NCBI GenBank assembly: GCA_024180945.1
Contig: JAKSGN010000005.1
Location: 2,294,001 to 2,358,000, forward strand
Direction of reading: 5' to 3'
From: Macrophomina tecta
Taxonomy: Eukaryota; Ascomycota; Dothideomycetes; Botryosphaeriales; Botryosphaeriaceae
DNA length: 64,000 nucleotides
Shown here: positions 1 through 12,621 of the stretch, piece after piece
How positions within the stretch are numbered: the stretch's first letter is position 1
How the letters are laid out: the number at the start of each line of letters is the position of its first letter
Translations under genes and position numbers: made by a program
The notes under the pieces: model-generated
What the model was told of the DNA's origin: nothing
The model's database searches: none
What the model saw: only the letters and a program-made list of their open reading frames with translations

Positions 1-3000
1 ACTGCGGCGAGTCGCTCCCCGCTCTTCTGCGTCGTCAGTGCCGCGGCCACCGCGCCGCTCTGCCCGGCTCTGCCCAGCCCTGCTCAGCCCGTCCTCGCCT
101 TCGCCTCGCCGCCCAGCGCCCCGGCCTGCCAACGCAAGTCATCTTCGGGGCCCACTGCGCTACGGCAGCACTCCGCTCATGCGCAACGCCTCTCACTACG
201 CCCGCTTCTGGCCCGCTCCCCTCTTCTTTAGCGGCAGAACAATGACCCTGGAGAACCTCCACTGTCTCGGGTGCGCCCTCCGCCGCCCGTCGCACCCTTG
301 TATGTGCTCTGTGGTCACCGGGTTGCTGATGCGCGCTTTGCCCAGACTGCCTGCCTGCCTGCAGCTCCCGCGAGAACACGTCCACACCCGTGGCTTGTCG
401 GACCTCACTGCTGTGCTGAATGTGCATCCGCTGCTTCACCAACACCTCGGCCTGACCGGCTCTCCTGCCATGCTCCGGGCGCTGGCTGCGCTCTCGGACA
501 AGAATCCGCCCCATGCCGCAGCCCTACCCTCGCCTCTCTTGCATCACTTTCCTTTTCTGGATTCGAGCCGCCGCAAGCACCCAGGCGCGCGTCTCTCCCC
601 TCGGCTGTTTCTGGCATGTGCTGCTCCCTATCCTCCAACGCAAACAGTGCACGGCCAGCCTGGAACCCGCCTGCTGCCGGCGTCCGGCGGGATCAAACGT
701 TGTGATCGTGGGTAGGTGCAACGCAATACTTGCGACCCTGTAGATCGTTATGGTGCATCGAGGCGTCATCGACCGAGGCCGTGCCCGCCTGCCATTGGCT
801 CTTCCAGCTCCCGCTGCCCGACGTTTTCCCCCACCACACTCCAAATCCGGGCACCCGCCGCTAATCAGTCCCTCTTCGACGACTAATCATGAAGCGGCCA
901 CTCTTGACGATACGAACGCATTCAGCTCCTCGCGGAGAATGCCGCAGGTGGGTAAGCTGGGAGGAGTGCGCCCAAGGCCGAACGACCACCCGCGAGCGTC
1001 CACACGACACCTCTCAACCCTCACCACAGCATCCAGCCACGAGGTTTTTGCGGACGTCTAGACTGAACCCTGGAAAGGCACCCGCCTGCCTTCTCTCCCG
1101 TTCCTAACCGCGCCGGCACCAGTTGCGCCGCCCGGCTTAGCCGCTTTCCGCAATGGAAAGGATTAGCAGCAGGTAGGGCTGAAAGCAGCTTGCGGATTTC
1201 CAAGGGCCCCAAACTAAAGAAGCTCGAGGCGGGGCCCGAGGGGACGGAAAACTAAGGACCCAATACCGCTTATCGGGACAGACGGCAAGCTATAGCAATT
1301 CTAACAGAGAACGACTGACAGGCTCGTCCGGTCGGACTCGCGCGGATCCGGACGGACAGCTAGCAACCTCTCCTAACACTCAGCAGCGTATTCCATCTAG
1401 ATTCGTGCCAAGACGGTTAGCACCGGCGGCTGACGGACTAACGAGGACACGCTGACGCGTAGATCTTTCCATTGCGGGGTTTCCTTGCTGAGCATACCAG
1501 GCGGCGTTGTGCACGTCATTTAATTGCTGTGACTGAATGTATGTATGTACATACCTTCATACATGCTGCTGTGTCTCCAAGCCCGGGTCCCGCAGCATCA
1601 TGCAAAACACAGATACACGAATCCGATAAAATACAAGATCTTGCTGCAGCTGCAGGTGCCTGCATACATCTGAACTCGAAGCCTTCTTCCGCAGGTAAAA
1701 CGGACTCAAATCTCTGCTGACGTCTGGCATACGGACCGGGTAGTTTCGCCCGTCATGGCTGTGGCACGTTGCGGAACGTGAGGTTGACCTTGTATTCTTT
1801 GCCATTCATTCAGCGCAGCTAGCGACCTGTCTCGAGGAGGATGGAGGCCGGAGGGAAAAGTGTCCGAAAAAGTCTGCGGTACGATTTCTCCCGTCCTCGG
1901 GGCCCTGCACTCTTGCCAGGCTAAAAGGAAGAGAGTATGTCCCCACCGCACACCACCTATCCCAAACCGCAGCAGTTGTTGAGATCTAAGCATCACTTTA
2001 TTTCTTAACCACACCCAGGCGACCCCACAGTGTTTGATGCTAAGCACACATCGTGCGTTCGCTTGAGGTCACATGCCGTCGCCTATTACCTTCCGTGGCA
2101 AGATTAAGTGCTCATCGGCTGAACAATCCATCCGAAAATCGCGCTATTGCACACTGTCTCTACCCTATAATACCCCTCCCCCAAGTCGGGCATCTTCCCT
2201 GCTCCAAAATCCATCACGGGCAGACAGGCGAAGAGAGAACAAGAGCAAAAAAAAAAAAAAAAAAAAGGTGGGAGGGGGGAATATTTGTACAGGCTGCCTC
2301 ATACGCCGCCACTCAGTCCGTACCCTCATCGAGTACACTCAAAGAAACACACGCCTACCACCGGGGAGTGCGCAGTTCCGATCCCTTTCCGCATCCACGC
2401 AGCATGGCCATATCAAGACTGACTACCGACTCCGATGTCCAAGCAGAGGAATATAAAGGCATCAGGTAAAAAGAGATAACAAGTGTGAATACCGTACAAC
2501 CACCGTGACAAACAGCACTGCGCGCCGCACATGTAGCTTCCAAACGAAAAGTAAGAGACACTCGCTGCCCGGGTTCACATCCCAATCCCATCCTTTTCCC
2601 AAAGCAAATGAAGTCTGCCCACGTGCGCACGTCCCTAATTGAGCCAACTCCGTCAAATGTTCAGAAATCACAAGACTTATAACAAAACCTCGATGAGAAG
2701 TTAGGATCCCTCTTCCTTTCATCCTTTGTGAGGCATCTTCACAATCCCTTCCTGATCCCTTGGGGTGGGGGTTATCCAATGTCAAGGAGGAAGAAAAAAG
2801 CAAAGAAGAATAGTACCTTCCTTGGCCGACCCCTGCGCTGATCTCCCGCCTCGTTGTCTTCGGAAAGGCTCATTGTTCTTGCATGATGTATGCATGTCGT
2901 ATAGTGGCAGAAAGAATAGAATAATTGAAGCGAGCGGCAAATCCTGGTGCAAGAAGAATGCATCCTTTCGTCGGGCGGGTCCTATGCCACCGAGAAGAGG

Positions 3001-3298
3001 TGAGGCTGTTGATATTGAAACGAGTCAAGGCTGAGGTCTCGATTCGCATCGCCGTGAGGTACTGGGCCTTATGCAGCGAGCGCTTGGACAGGAGGGGGAC
3101 GCGAAAAATCCATGACGCATGCGAATAATACCCCTTCCCACAACGGTCTAGTCATTGTCCACCCGAGATTTGCCCCCGCATCTATCGTCCTCTGCCTCCC
3201 GCTGATGAAGCTATGGTTTTGAGATGCCCCGCCCTTTCCTATTTGAACCTGTGCTGCAAAGTGTTGCGCTGCACTCATCCACCCGTTCTCGTCTGTCT
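1..3298. other. Gene-poor stretch, no supported gene
   Basis: No reading frame here shows a recognisable domain, and the longer open frames are proline/alanine/arginine-rich and overlap on both strands, as expected of GC-rich noncoding DNA. A run of 20 A lies at 2247-2266. A short TGTA/TACA-rich palindromic patch lies near 1538-1555. The right end probably holds the 3' UTR and terminator of the minus-strand Rictor gene. A promoter or 5' UTR of a gene left of the window may occupy the first kilobase. Confidence 0.5.
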
Positions 3299-6200
3299 TC
3301 ATGTGACCTCGATCGAGAGCTGACTTGGTCGCCTACCAGTCCCATTAGTCGCAACTGGGCCATCGTCGTCGGTATCATCGTCCGAGCTAGTCTCTTCCTC
3401 GAGCACTATCTGCCGTAGGACATTCTTGTCAAATAGATCGATGACGAAACGACAGACTGGTAGACGGAAGTGATGTAACTCAAGAATGGCCATGACTTTA
3501 TGAAACATTGCTGCTTTCTGAAATCCCGGGGCTTTCTTTGATTTAATTCTGTCGCTGCTGTCAGCTATCCGTATTCATTTGCGCTAGTGTATGCAAACAT
3601 ACCCGTGAAGATCGTTTGCGGCACGCTTGGCCAGCACCGTATTCCCTAAGTCTGTGACGAGCTTGAGTATCCGTGCATTGAGCGGATCACTATCGGTGAT
3701 TTTGCACTTGATCTCGGATGGCGCCTTCAGGCCTTCCATGGTTGCTGTGGAAGCTATCCACGGTTTGATCTGGAACCGTTAGGCCTGCGAGCGTGTTTGA
3801 TAAGACCCAACTTACCGAGAAAAGCTTTTTGAAGTCCAGGGGAATACAAAAGCCTAATGATTCGCCCATGATATTGGTCGTAGCATCCCAACCACATTCG
3901 ATTAGAATCTCTTGTCCATGCAAGCTTCGAGAAATGAGACCCAGAACGAAAAATGCGGTCCCCCGAAGTGACATGACTTCAGACTCTTCGGCGATTCGTA
4001 CGATAAATCTGGTCACATCTGTGCTTTCGAGAAATGGGGCCCCCAAGTCCATGGATCCGACGTTGCCAACTGCCCATAAGCAGCCTTTGACCTTCAAGAT
4101 GATTTCTGCGTCCTCTTTCTCCATGCAGTAATCTTTGATTGTTGACGCAAACTCTTCAAAGTGCCCCTTCGATTCCAACAATTTACACCCTTCGAGGGTC
4201 CGGGCCAGCTCTCGGTAAAAATGAGGAGGGACTAGGCCATATTCGAGAGGGTCAGGCATCTCGTCGAACGCCAGATGGGATGGTGGTTTCTCAGGTATAT
4301 CTGCTAGTGCGCGTGCAAGTGATGCTTCCACAAGCGCTACGTAGGAATCATTGCGACCCAAAAACCAATCATCCATCTCCCTTGTGATGTAGTCCAGCCC
4401 ATCCAAGTAATGATAGCCTACCGATGTGGACAAAAACCGCAGCAGGAGGGGTGCTCCGATCTCACCCAAGTGATCCAGTGTTGGAGCACATTTAACCACA
4501 TACTCGAGTGATCTTTTTTGGTTGCAAGCCTCCTCCAGAATCTTGATCGCCACTTCACAGACCTCGATCTCTGGATCATAGAGTTGCGTGACCAACAGGC
4601 GAATAGCCCATTCTGCTACGCCGGTCCCGGGAACTGGTGCATCCTCGGGCTGAAGAGGTTTCGTGGCATACTTTCGTAAAAGTCTCGTCGAGAAGATACG
4701 AATTTCTTTGGTACCTGCGGTCATGGCCTTGGAGAGTATGATTCGGAGGTGGCCATCGAGAGTATAATCCATGTTGCTTAGGAGTGTCTTCATCAGATCA
4801 TCTCTGTCTCTAAGCTCCACAATGTGGTAAAACATGTTGATCATCTTCCACCTTTCGAAAATCTGTACACCTTCTGGTTTCTTGCTAAGCTCTCCCAGTA
4901 TCGCAAAATACCCACCAGTTAGAGTCTCGGCCATGCGGTCAGCAGAGAATATCGGCTCCTCCGAGGTCAGACCGCTCATCCGATCGAAATGTGACAGGCA
5001 TTCACCCAGCTGTCTGATCGGTTTGCTGTCCATGAGGTATCTAGTCCCGTCTGGGTTGTTAAGTAGTGCTCGCATCAGAGAACATCCTGCCCTCACGTAG
5101 CGCTGATTTGGCCGCGTGTTTTTCAGGATGGAGAAGCGATGCTTGAAAGGTCTGAAGAAATTGATCAGACGATGGATGAATTTGGTAGCTCGTAAAGCTT
5201 CGTCCAGACGCTTCGGGTTGTACAACGGGCCGTCTAGGATTCCTTGAACAAGATCCCATCTCCACTTTTGATAGTTGGGAGTCTCAAGAACTCTTGATTC
5301 CGCCATCAGATTCCGGAAAGCGGCTTCATCAATCTGAGCGCTGAACTGCTTTTTTGACTGCTGAGGTGGGTGGAACTCCTCATGCTCAGCCCCACCACCG
5401 AACTTCTCGTTTGCTCCGGAGCGGAACAATGTCCGGTTTACACTGTCAACTTGGTAGATTGTGCCGGTGGCAATGAACCGGTCATCAGCACCAAACTTTG
5501 CTGCAGACCTCAACAGGTCTGGCAGAACTTGAAGTTCGGCGCTCCAGGAAGGCGGTAACAGTTCGTTGGCCATTTTCAAGACTTCTCCTAAAAGTAATGT
5601 TGTTTTCCTCTTCAGTGTCAAGTTCAAGGAATCCTCTTCCGCATGCAAGAGTGCCGGAACAAGACCTGAGTGCAGTAAAACTGCTAACATGACGGCAACG
5701 TAGTGATCCACAAGACTCCTCTTGGTCTCCTCCTCTTCAACCTTGGAAGCGGAAGTAGTAGATTCTGCATTCTTCAAATTCGTAACACGACCATAAGTCG
5801 TCAATCGTCTGCCTGCGAGGAAGGAGGAAGACCATGATGGCGGTTTGATTCTGAGGATATCGAAAAGGAGCTCCAAAATGACGTTGCGGACTTGGGGAAG
5901 CGGGATGTAGAGGGATGACATGAGAGATCTTGTGGCCATGAAGTCGTGCATGCATAAAGTTAAGAGACCAGGCCAGCTTTTCAACAATGCTGCAATAACC
6001 TTGGCATTAGCTTTAAGCTTCTCCTCGTTGGCATGGCCGGAAGAAGCGTCTGTAAATGCGGCAAATGGTATCTGAAGTTCGTGTCCTGATCGGAGATATT
6101 TACGCCGGCTGGGAAAATCCAGGAGGTACAGAAAGGAGCCGGTCAAACTTTCTGAAGCGTGGTAGAGACCCTCGCCAAGGGCATCGGTCAGAGGACCCAT

Positions 6201-7319
6201 GCCGCCAGCAGATACTAACCTTTCCGGGTCTTTCACAAGCATTTCTGCCAGTGTCAATATGCTAATGTTTCGCAAACGGTCTTCTGCATGCTCGGCGACA
6301 GCGACGATTATGCGAATAACAGCCCGGGAAATTTCCTTGACACCGTCCTTCACTTCCAAAAAGGCGCGAATAAACTTGAGAGCTTGTTCTCGTTCAACGC
6401 TGACCTTGCTCTCCTTGACCAAAGAGAGGATGACGAGATAGTCGGTGTGGAAGGAACGGATAATCTGAAGAGATTTCCGGTCGGCGATGGCGTATCTCAT
6501 GACACGGTAACCAGCTGCAACCACCTCACGGCTATCGCTCAGCAGCATCATCTGTACGCGGAGACCGAAAATAGACCATGCCAGGTCGTATTTGAGAGTA
6601 GGATGTCTCTTGAATAATTCCACCAGAGAATTCCCCTTCTCCACGTAGTAGTCTGGTTGCATGCCTTCCGCCTCAAGTGCCTGTAGGATATCTGCCAGGA
6701 CCAATGTGGGCGATTCACTGTCCGGATCCACCTCTTCTGGGTTCGGATATGATTCGGAGCGGGAGGGAGCGCTGCGAAACAGGAACGACAGGCGACCCTC
6801 TGACACGACGGGCTCTCTTGCGCGCTGAATCTCAGTCTCCAAGTCCAACTTCAAGTTCGCAAGCTTTCGGTTCGAGATATTGAGCTCAGCCTCGACACGG
6901 GACTTTTGCTCCTTCGCCTGCTTCGCGTTCTTCGAGTTCAGGGCCTCCAGCAGATTCTCCGAACCGATCTTGATCTTGGTCTCCTTCTCGATCTGGTCTC
7001 GAAGCTCAGCTTGCCTCTGCTCTGAAGCAGAGCGTATGCTGTCATCTCCGGCGAAACTCGTGTGTTCGGCAAGCTGGGGACGCACATTATCGGAGCGGGA
7101 GGTAGCGATGGTGCGCAGCTCAGAGCTGAAGCTGCCGGGCCCGGGGGCTATTGTTGTTGCGTACGAATTCCCACGGACACCGGCGCCGTAGCTTGCGGGA
7201 GCGCGGCCATCTTTGCTCGGGCGGCCCGGAGGCAGCAGGTTGTTATGGTCCTGGGCGGGCACGTCGGGCTGGCTGGACATAGAGCGCGACGCAGGCGCGG
7301 GCTGCAGGATGGGCGTCAT
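3299..7319 (-). CDS. TORC2 subunit Rictor/Ste16 (Pianissimo-type) homologue
   Basis: Scaffold subunit of target-of-rapamycin complex 2, which acts at the plasma membrane on AGC kinases, actin polarity and sphingolipid control. Proposed exons are complement(3299..3548, 3603..3769, 3816..7319), giving about 1306 residues, normal for fungal Rictor. The first exon encodes a Ser/Pro-rich N-terminus, then an HR1-like charged coiled coil (about residues 100-170), then a long helical-repeat region whose segments (EKGNSLVELFKRHPTLKYD; SIRSFHTDYL-like block; FPSRRKYLRSGHEL) match the Rictor N-terminal and middle domains. Two introns of 46 and 54 bp were placed because the frame otherwise stops soon after LDFKKLFS. 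Joining them gives a continuous conserved tail and an acidic end (EEETSSDDDTDDDG). The family call is firm; the exact C-terminal splicing is inferred from frame and GT/AG sites. Confidence 0.88.
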
Positions 7320-7460
7320 GGGAGTCCATCAACCATCATATCGTTGGTGCGCGGTAATGGCGTGGTCGGGTTGCAGGCATAAGGAAGGCGGGCTACTGGG
7401 CTGCCATCTCATGCGACACGCTGGGGCGGAGCGGAGCGGAGGGTGGGCGGAGGGTTGGGC

Positions 7461-7488
7461 GGCGAGCGGCGAGCGGCGAGCGGCGAGC
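7461..7488. repeat. Tandem 7-bp repeat (GGCGAGC)x4
   Basis: Four perfect copies of GGCGAGC lie in tandem, about 140 bp upstream of the Rictor start codon and inside its likely 5' UTR or promoter. Such a short GC-rich satellite is probably length-variable between strains. No function is implied. Confidence 0.8.
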
Positions 7489-8434
7489 GGCGGGGGTGGA
7501 TGGAGACGGCGGCGAGGCAAGCTCGTGCGGCTTGGGTGGTTCTGGTGTGGGTGGGACAGCGTTGGCTGGGTCGAGGTGAGGTTAACCGGGATACGAAGAC
7601 GCGCAAGGTGTGGGCAGCAAGAGCGAGCGGCCAAACAGCCAGGGCCAGGGCTGAGGGCTGATGCGGGGAGGATGTGCTTGGGCCTCAGGCTCGCGGCCCG
7701 CTGTTGGCTGCTGGCTGGCACTGGCACTCGTTCGCGCCTCGAATTCCATGCCGCATCCTCACCCAGACAACCGCATGTTGTGTGAATTATGATTCCGGAT
7801 GCACCTGGCGCGCTCTGATGCAGCCGCCGGGGTCCCACGCTCGCTGCCAATCACGCCCAACATCGCATGGGTTGTTAGAGCTGCAAGAGCTCACGGAGAT
7901 CTTCTGCCTTCCGCGGATAGGGAGCTTCTCTCATTTCGTCATTGCGCCGCCTTCGCATGGAAGAGGGGCTGCAGTCAGTGCTGAAAGCTTCGCTTTGCTT
8001 GCTGCTGGCAACGAGTCTCCTGCTGCACCCCTTCAGCCCGCTTCTAGAGAGGGAGCACCGATCTTCAATGTGCGGTGGCCGTGGGCTTCAGCGCGCGCAG
8101 ACGCCCGTTTCGGGCACTGCCTGGCTTTACGTAGCTTAATCTGCACACAAGCTACCACGCAGATCGCACCTTTTCCTCCGAGGCGGGGCCTGCAGCGACT
8201 TTGAGGGCGCGGACGGCGAGGGCCTCGGCGGCGTGCCGATGCGTGTAGGGGGGTTGCGGACTGAGTGCGGCGGCCTCCGACACTCTGATGGCGTGAGCCG
8301 CGTCCAGCTCCTCCACAACGAGTGCTCCTCATTGGACTGCGCCCTACTTCTCCGCTGCAGAGACCGCGCGGAGACGTAGATTACGGCACCCTGCGCAGGC
8401 GTACCATGGCGAAGTCCGCTTGACTGGCTTCGCC

Positions 8435-8440
8435 GATAAG
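8435..8440 (+). promoter_or_regulatory. Candidate GATA site (AreA/NIT2 type) upstream of uricase
   Basis: GATAAG preceded by C fits the HGATAR consensus bound by fungal nitrogen regulators of the AreA/NIT2 family. It lies about 170 bp before the urate oxidase ATG. Purine catabolism genes are classically under nitrogen metabolite control in fungi, so the location makes sense, but a six-base match is weak evidence by itself. Confidence 0.3.
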
Positions 8441-8605
8441 AACGCGATATAAGCTTCCACTTCCCCCATTCTAGCCGTTGCTTGTCTGCAGCACACTTTC
8501 CCAGCTTTCTCTGCTCTCTGTCCAGTTCCAGCTCCCACCAGTCTCGCTGCTATTGTTCCCACTGATCTACTAGCTTTCTTGCATCCACATTTGTTTACCA
8601 CCATA

Positions 8606-9619
8606 ATGTCCCAGCTCAACTACGCTCGCTACGGCAAGGACAACGTCCGCCTGTACAAGGTCCATAAGCACCCTGACGGCACCCAGTCCGTCGTTGAGCA
8701 GACCGTCCGCGTGCTCCTCGAGGGCGACATCGACACATCGTATGCGCCAAAGTCCCGAAGCACAATTGCCCCCGCTAACACCGTGCTTGCCGCAGGTACA
8801 CCCAAGCAGACAACTCCGTTGTTGTAGCCACCGACACCCAGAAGCAGACCATCTACGTACTCGCAAAGCAGAACCCCGTCACGCCCCCGGAACTATTCGC
8901 CTCCATCCTCGGCACCCACTTCATCACAAAGTACTCGCACATTCACGCCGCCCACGTCAAGATTGTCACCCACAAGTGGACGCGCATGACCGTTGACGGC
9001 AAGCCGCACCCCCACTCCTTTGTGCGCGACGGCGACGACATCCGCACCGTTGAGGCTGTTACCCGCGAGGGCAAGGGTATCACCATCAAAAGCGGCATCG
9101 ACAAGCTCCTCGTGCTCAAGAGCACTGGCTCTGCGTTCTACGGCTTCCACCGTGACGAGTACACGCGCCTGGGCGAAACCTGGGACCGCATTCTCAGCAC
9201 TGAGATCAAGGCCGAATGGGAATGGAAGTCCTTCTCCGGTCTCGATGAGGTCAAGAGCGTGGTTCCCAAGTTTGACGAGGCATTCGACGCGGCGAAGACC
9301 ATCACCTTGGATACTTTCGCAAAGGACAACAGCGCGAGCGTGCAGAACACCATGTATAAGATGAGCGACCAGATTTTGGCTGCGGCGCCGCTTGTGGACA
9401 CTGTCAGCTACTCACTGCCGAACAAGCACTACTTCGAGATAGGTGGGTTCGCTAGCCAATTGAGTTGAGGGTGCAGACGCTGACATCATCGTAGACCTAA
9501 GCTGGTTCAAGGGCTTGAAGAACACTGGCAAGGATGCCGAAGTGTTCGCCCCGCAGACTGATCCCAATGGTTTGATCCAGTGTACTGTTGGTCGTAAGGG
9601 CTCTAAGGCAAAGTTGTGA
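8606..9619 (+). CDS. uaZ: Urate oxidase (uricase), peroxisomal
   Basis: Cofactor-free oxidase that converts urate and O2 to 5-hydroxyisourate and H2O2 in purine catabolism. Proposed exons are 8606..8739, 8796..9442 and 9495..9619, giving 301 residues, the usual uricase length. Conserved blocks include YGKDNVRLYKVHK at the N-terminus, VVATDTQKQTIYVLAKQ with the active-site Thr region, and LPNKHYFEID carrying the Asn/His of the active site. The protein ends in AKL, a peroxisomal PTS1 signal, which fits H2O2 production. Introns of 56 and 52 bp have GTATGC and GTGGGT donors and CAG/TAG acceptors, and both joins restore uricase family sequence. It is convergent with the uL13m gene. A GATA-like site upstream suggests nitrogen control. 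Confidence 0.95.
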
Positions 9620-9994
9620 ATACGATAACTGGGGCTGTTCTTTTGCATATCACAGCGAGACCGGCGTTTATGGTTCCGAACGTAGACATACTTTATTTGA
9701 TACCATTTTTCAGAAGGCCGAATCATTCCTTGTGATTGGCCGGAGCGTTAACGTGTAGTCGGAGAGCCTTCGGCAGGTTCAGCTGTTACATGGAAATCCA
9801 ACGAGGATCTTTCAAAGAGAATAGAATTCCCCATCTTGCTCCAGCAAGCCGCCGTCTCTTCTTCCATTTGCACATCTCAGTGCCATAAATATTTGTACAG
9901 ACATTCGACCCACCATCAACCGCCGCTCGTACAGAAAATGCCGCTTTTGAATCCCTTTTATATGCAACCTGAACGCCATCTACCCTTTCCCGCC
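9620..9994. other. Intergenic, convergent 3' ends
   Basis: 375 bp between the 3' ends of uricase (+) and uL13m (-). It should contain both 3' UTRs and polyadenylation sites. I see no gene or repeat in it. Confidence 0.5.
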
Positions 9995-10675
9995 CTATTT
10001 CGACTCCGCCAGCGTCTTCTTCACCTCGGGCAACTCCCGTATCGACGAGGCCGGCTGCCCTGCGACCTTCAGAATGTTCTGCTTGTATGGATGTGCTGCA
10101 CCCTCGAAAGCTAAAAACGTCCCCTTCGTCAGCACCACTCTCCTTCCCCAAGACTCCCTACCCAAAAACAGCGAGGACCGATCAAGCTCACCTTTCAACC
10201 TCGCCAACCTCTCCTTCCTCAGCTTGTTCTTCGGCAACATGCCGCTCACAGCCCTCCTCAAGATCTCGGCGCCGCCCCACTTCTCCATCAACCGCTCCAT
10301 GGTGATCTCCTGCAGGCTGCCGGGCCGCGTCGTGTGCCGGTAGTACTTCTTGCGCTGCATCTTCTTGCCCGTCGTGTGCAGGTGCGCACAGTTGGTCGCT
10401 ACCACGTAGTCGCCGCAGTCGGTCGACGGGTCGAAGATCGGCTTATGCTTGCCCATCAGCGCCAGCGCGATCGAGGACGCCAGCCGGCCGAGCGGGCGCG
10501 CATCCGCGCCCACGTCAACGTGGTGCCAGGCCCGGCTGTATGCGAGACGTGTCTAATACCGAAAGACTGAGCGTCAGCAGGGGGTAATAGGTAGTTTGTG
10601 ATGGGGCGGCGGTCGTGCTGCGGAGGTGGTGCGGAGGTTTGTGGGCGCGCGTACTTTCCCAATTGTTTGCGACAT
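9995..10675 (-). CDS. MRPL23: Mitochondrial large-subunit ribosomal protein uL13m
   Basis: Nuclear-encoded component of the 54S mitochondrial ribosomal subunit. Proposed exons are complement(9995..10110, 10192..10552, 10655..10675), giving 165 residues. Exon 1 is only 21 bp and encodes MSQTIGK, which joins exactly to TRLAYSRAWHHVDVG. This is followed by the conserved L13 core ARPLGRLAS, ALMGKHKP, GDYVV and GKKMQRKKYYRHTTRPG. The second join (RLARLK to AFEGAAHPYK) removes an 81 bp intron that is open in frame but interrupts conserved family sequence. The first intron is 102 bp. The short first exon makes this gene easy to mis-start at a downstream GTG codon. It is divergent from CCS1. Confidence 0.93.
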
Positions 10676-11767
10676 GGTGGATCTGCCGGTGTCTGGTGAG
10701 AGGTGGAGAAAGGACGTATCGAGAGTAATTGGACGGTGACCAGTGTCCGGGGATGGAGGTGGACCGTCGGTGGTTGCGGAGGTGCGCTGCGGCTGACGGG
10801 TTCTCCAGAGCTTTGGTGTTGCGATTCGACGGGCAAAATCGCGCCAAGACCTGCCGGAGCCTGCCGACAGCAATCACGTGAATACACTGCTGCATCGAGT
10901 AAGCAGAATACAATTGTCGCAGAATTTATGACAGCAAAGACACTATAGCAAGCTGTGTCATATTGATCGATGATAGTTTCTAAATCAGCACCATCGCCTG
11001 ACCAACACCGGAACAGCGATTGTCACATCCGTTCTTGTTTTTCCAATACAAGCATAAACTACAAAACATGCCGCCATGGAAGGTACGAATACGACCAGCA
11101 ACATTAGCCAGTTGCCAGGCACCTGTTTCAGGTGAATGGGGTTTCAAGTCATCACAGCGTGACCATCGCGCCAGGAGCACGCGAGCAGAACGTCTTTGTT
11201 AAACTCAAAGCACCAAGCTAGCAATCATTGCCGCGCTGCCAAGAATTAAGGCATCATGAATCTGGGGCGTGTAGGAGCAAGCTTGGCTACATGGAGTTGA
11301 CAAGGCTAAGGCTGGCACGTTGCAGAAGGGGAGGTTGAGGTCTGGGGAGGCCAGTGAATCATGGACCAATGCGGAGAGAAGAGGAGGAGCAGCGCCGGCA
11401 TCTGGTCAGTGGGCTTATCATTTGCATGTGGATTGCATCGCACCATTGAGTGACGTCATTGGATGGATGGCTCTCGACAAACAGACCTCTTATATGTGTT
11501 GAGAGGTTGAGAGGGCGACTAAACTCAGACGATGAGAGCGAGGGCACTGCGAGTGGTCGAAGAGCTCGGTAGAAGGGTTTTCCCGCGGTTTGGCTGCGGG
11601 ACGGGAGCCCAGGCGGAGTTTGGATTTATCAGCGGGGCATCACGTCCGAGGCCCCTCCGCATCATGGCGAGCTCGTCGACTCACTTTCTCGAAGATGCCG
11701 CCGCTTCCAACCATCTCCCCCTCTCTCCGCATTTTCGAGCTTCACTTTTCGGCCTATACTCGCTAAC
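10676..11767. promoter_or_regulatory. Divergent intergenic region uL13m / CCS1
   Basis: About 1.1 kb between two start codons that point outward. It must contain the promoters of the mitochondrial ribosomal protein and the copper chaperone. Short open frames here have no recognisable similarity. No clear repeats or RNA genes are seen. Confidence 0.45.
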
Positions 11768-12621
11768 ATGATACCTCCATTTCAAGTGTGTTCCGCCCAA
11801 GCCTCGCTACTGCCGAGCTCTATACTGACCAAGTCTTCGCCAGACAACATTTGCCGTACCTCTCAGCTGCGAGGACTGTATCAAGGATGTCTCTACCTCC
11901 TTGCTCAAGCTTCCAGGTTGGCACTCAATGCACACGGCGCGCCATCCCGCTCTGCCCCGACACTAACGCGCAAGTTGCAGGCGTGAGCAAGGTTGACGGT
12001 GACCTGCAGAACCAGCTGGTTTCGATTGAAGGCACCGCCTCCCCATCATCGATCGTTGCTGCGATCCAGCAGACCGGCCGCGATGCCATCCTGCGAGGCA
12101 GTGGCGCATCGAATAGTGCGGCTGTTTGCATCCTCGAGAGCCACAGTCCCACGATTGAAAACAAGGTCCGCGGTCTTGTCCGCATGGTTCAGGTGGCCTC
12201 CAATCTTACCGTCATCGACCTGAGCATCCGGGGGCTGTCACCTGGAACGTATCACGCAACGGTGCGCGAGCGCGGCGACATATCGGAGGGCCCGGAGTCT
12301 ACCGGCCCTATCTGGGAGGCTGTGAAGGCGAAGACGGACGGGAAACCGGCACGGGGAGTGTTTGGAACGGTGCAGGTCGGCAAGGGAGGCGTGGGCAGCG
12401 TCTTCCTGGACAAGCCCCTCGAGATCTGGGAACTCATAGGGCGCAGCATCGTGGTTGCACGACAGCAGGAAGGCCCGTTTGACAAGAACGACCCCGACCA
12501 GCTGGTGGGCGTCATCGCACGCAGCGCGGGGGTGTGGGACAACGACAAAACGGTGTGCTCCTGCTCGGGCAAGACGGTTTGGGAAGAGCGCAAGGAACAG
12601 GTGGATCGCGGGATGCTCTAA
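11768..12621 (+). CDS. CCS1: Copper chaperone for Cu/Zn superoxide dismutase
   Basis: Delivers copper to, and oxidises the disulfide of, Cu/Zn-SOD in the cytosol and mitochondrial intermembrane space. Proposed exons are 11768..11785, 11844..11916 and 11981..12621, giving 243 residues, the usual size. Domain 1 is an HMA-type copper fold, TTFAVPLSCEDCIKDVS, with the metal-binding Cys pair at residues 15 and 18. Domain 2 is SOD-like (LSPGTYHATVRERGDIS; GSVFLDKPLEIWELIGRSIVV). Domain 3 near the C-terminus has the CxC motif in KTVCSCSGKTVWEERK. Exon 1 is only 18 bp (MIPPFQ). Both introns (58 and 64 bp) are GT-AG and joining them restores the HMA domain. It lies upstream of NoxR on the same strand; both concern redox balance, but their proximity may be chance. 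Confidence 0.93.

Larger units (their letters stand above)
7320..8605. promoter_or_regulatory. Divergent intergenic region Rictor / urate oxidase
   Basis: About 1.3 kb between the Rictor and uricase start codons, which point away from each other. No convincing gene is visible. It must hold both promoters. The 200 bases before the uricase ATG are rich in C/T runs, as is common before fungal start codons, and contain a possible GATA-factor site and a GATATAAG box at about 8445. Confidence 0.5.

Noticed and set aside
38..715. 226-codon plus-strand open frame at the left edge
   Set aside because: Pro/Ala/Arg/Leu-rich, overlapped by open frames in all phases on both strands, with no domain. It is typical of GC-rich noncoding DNA.
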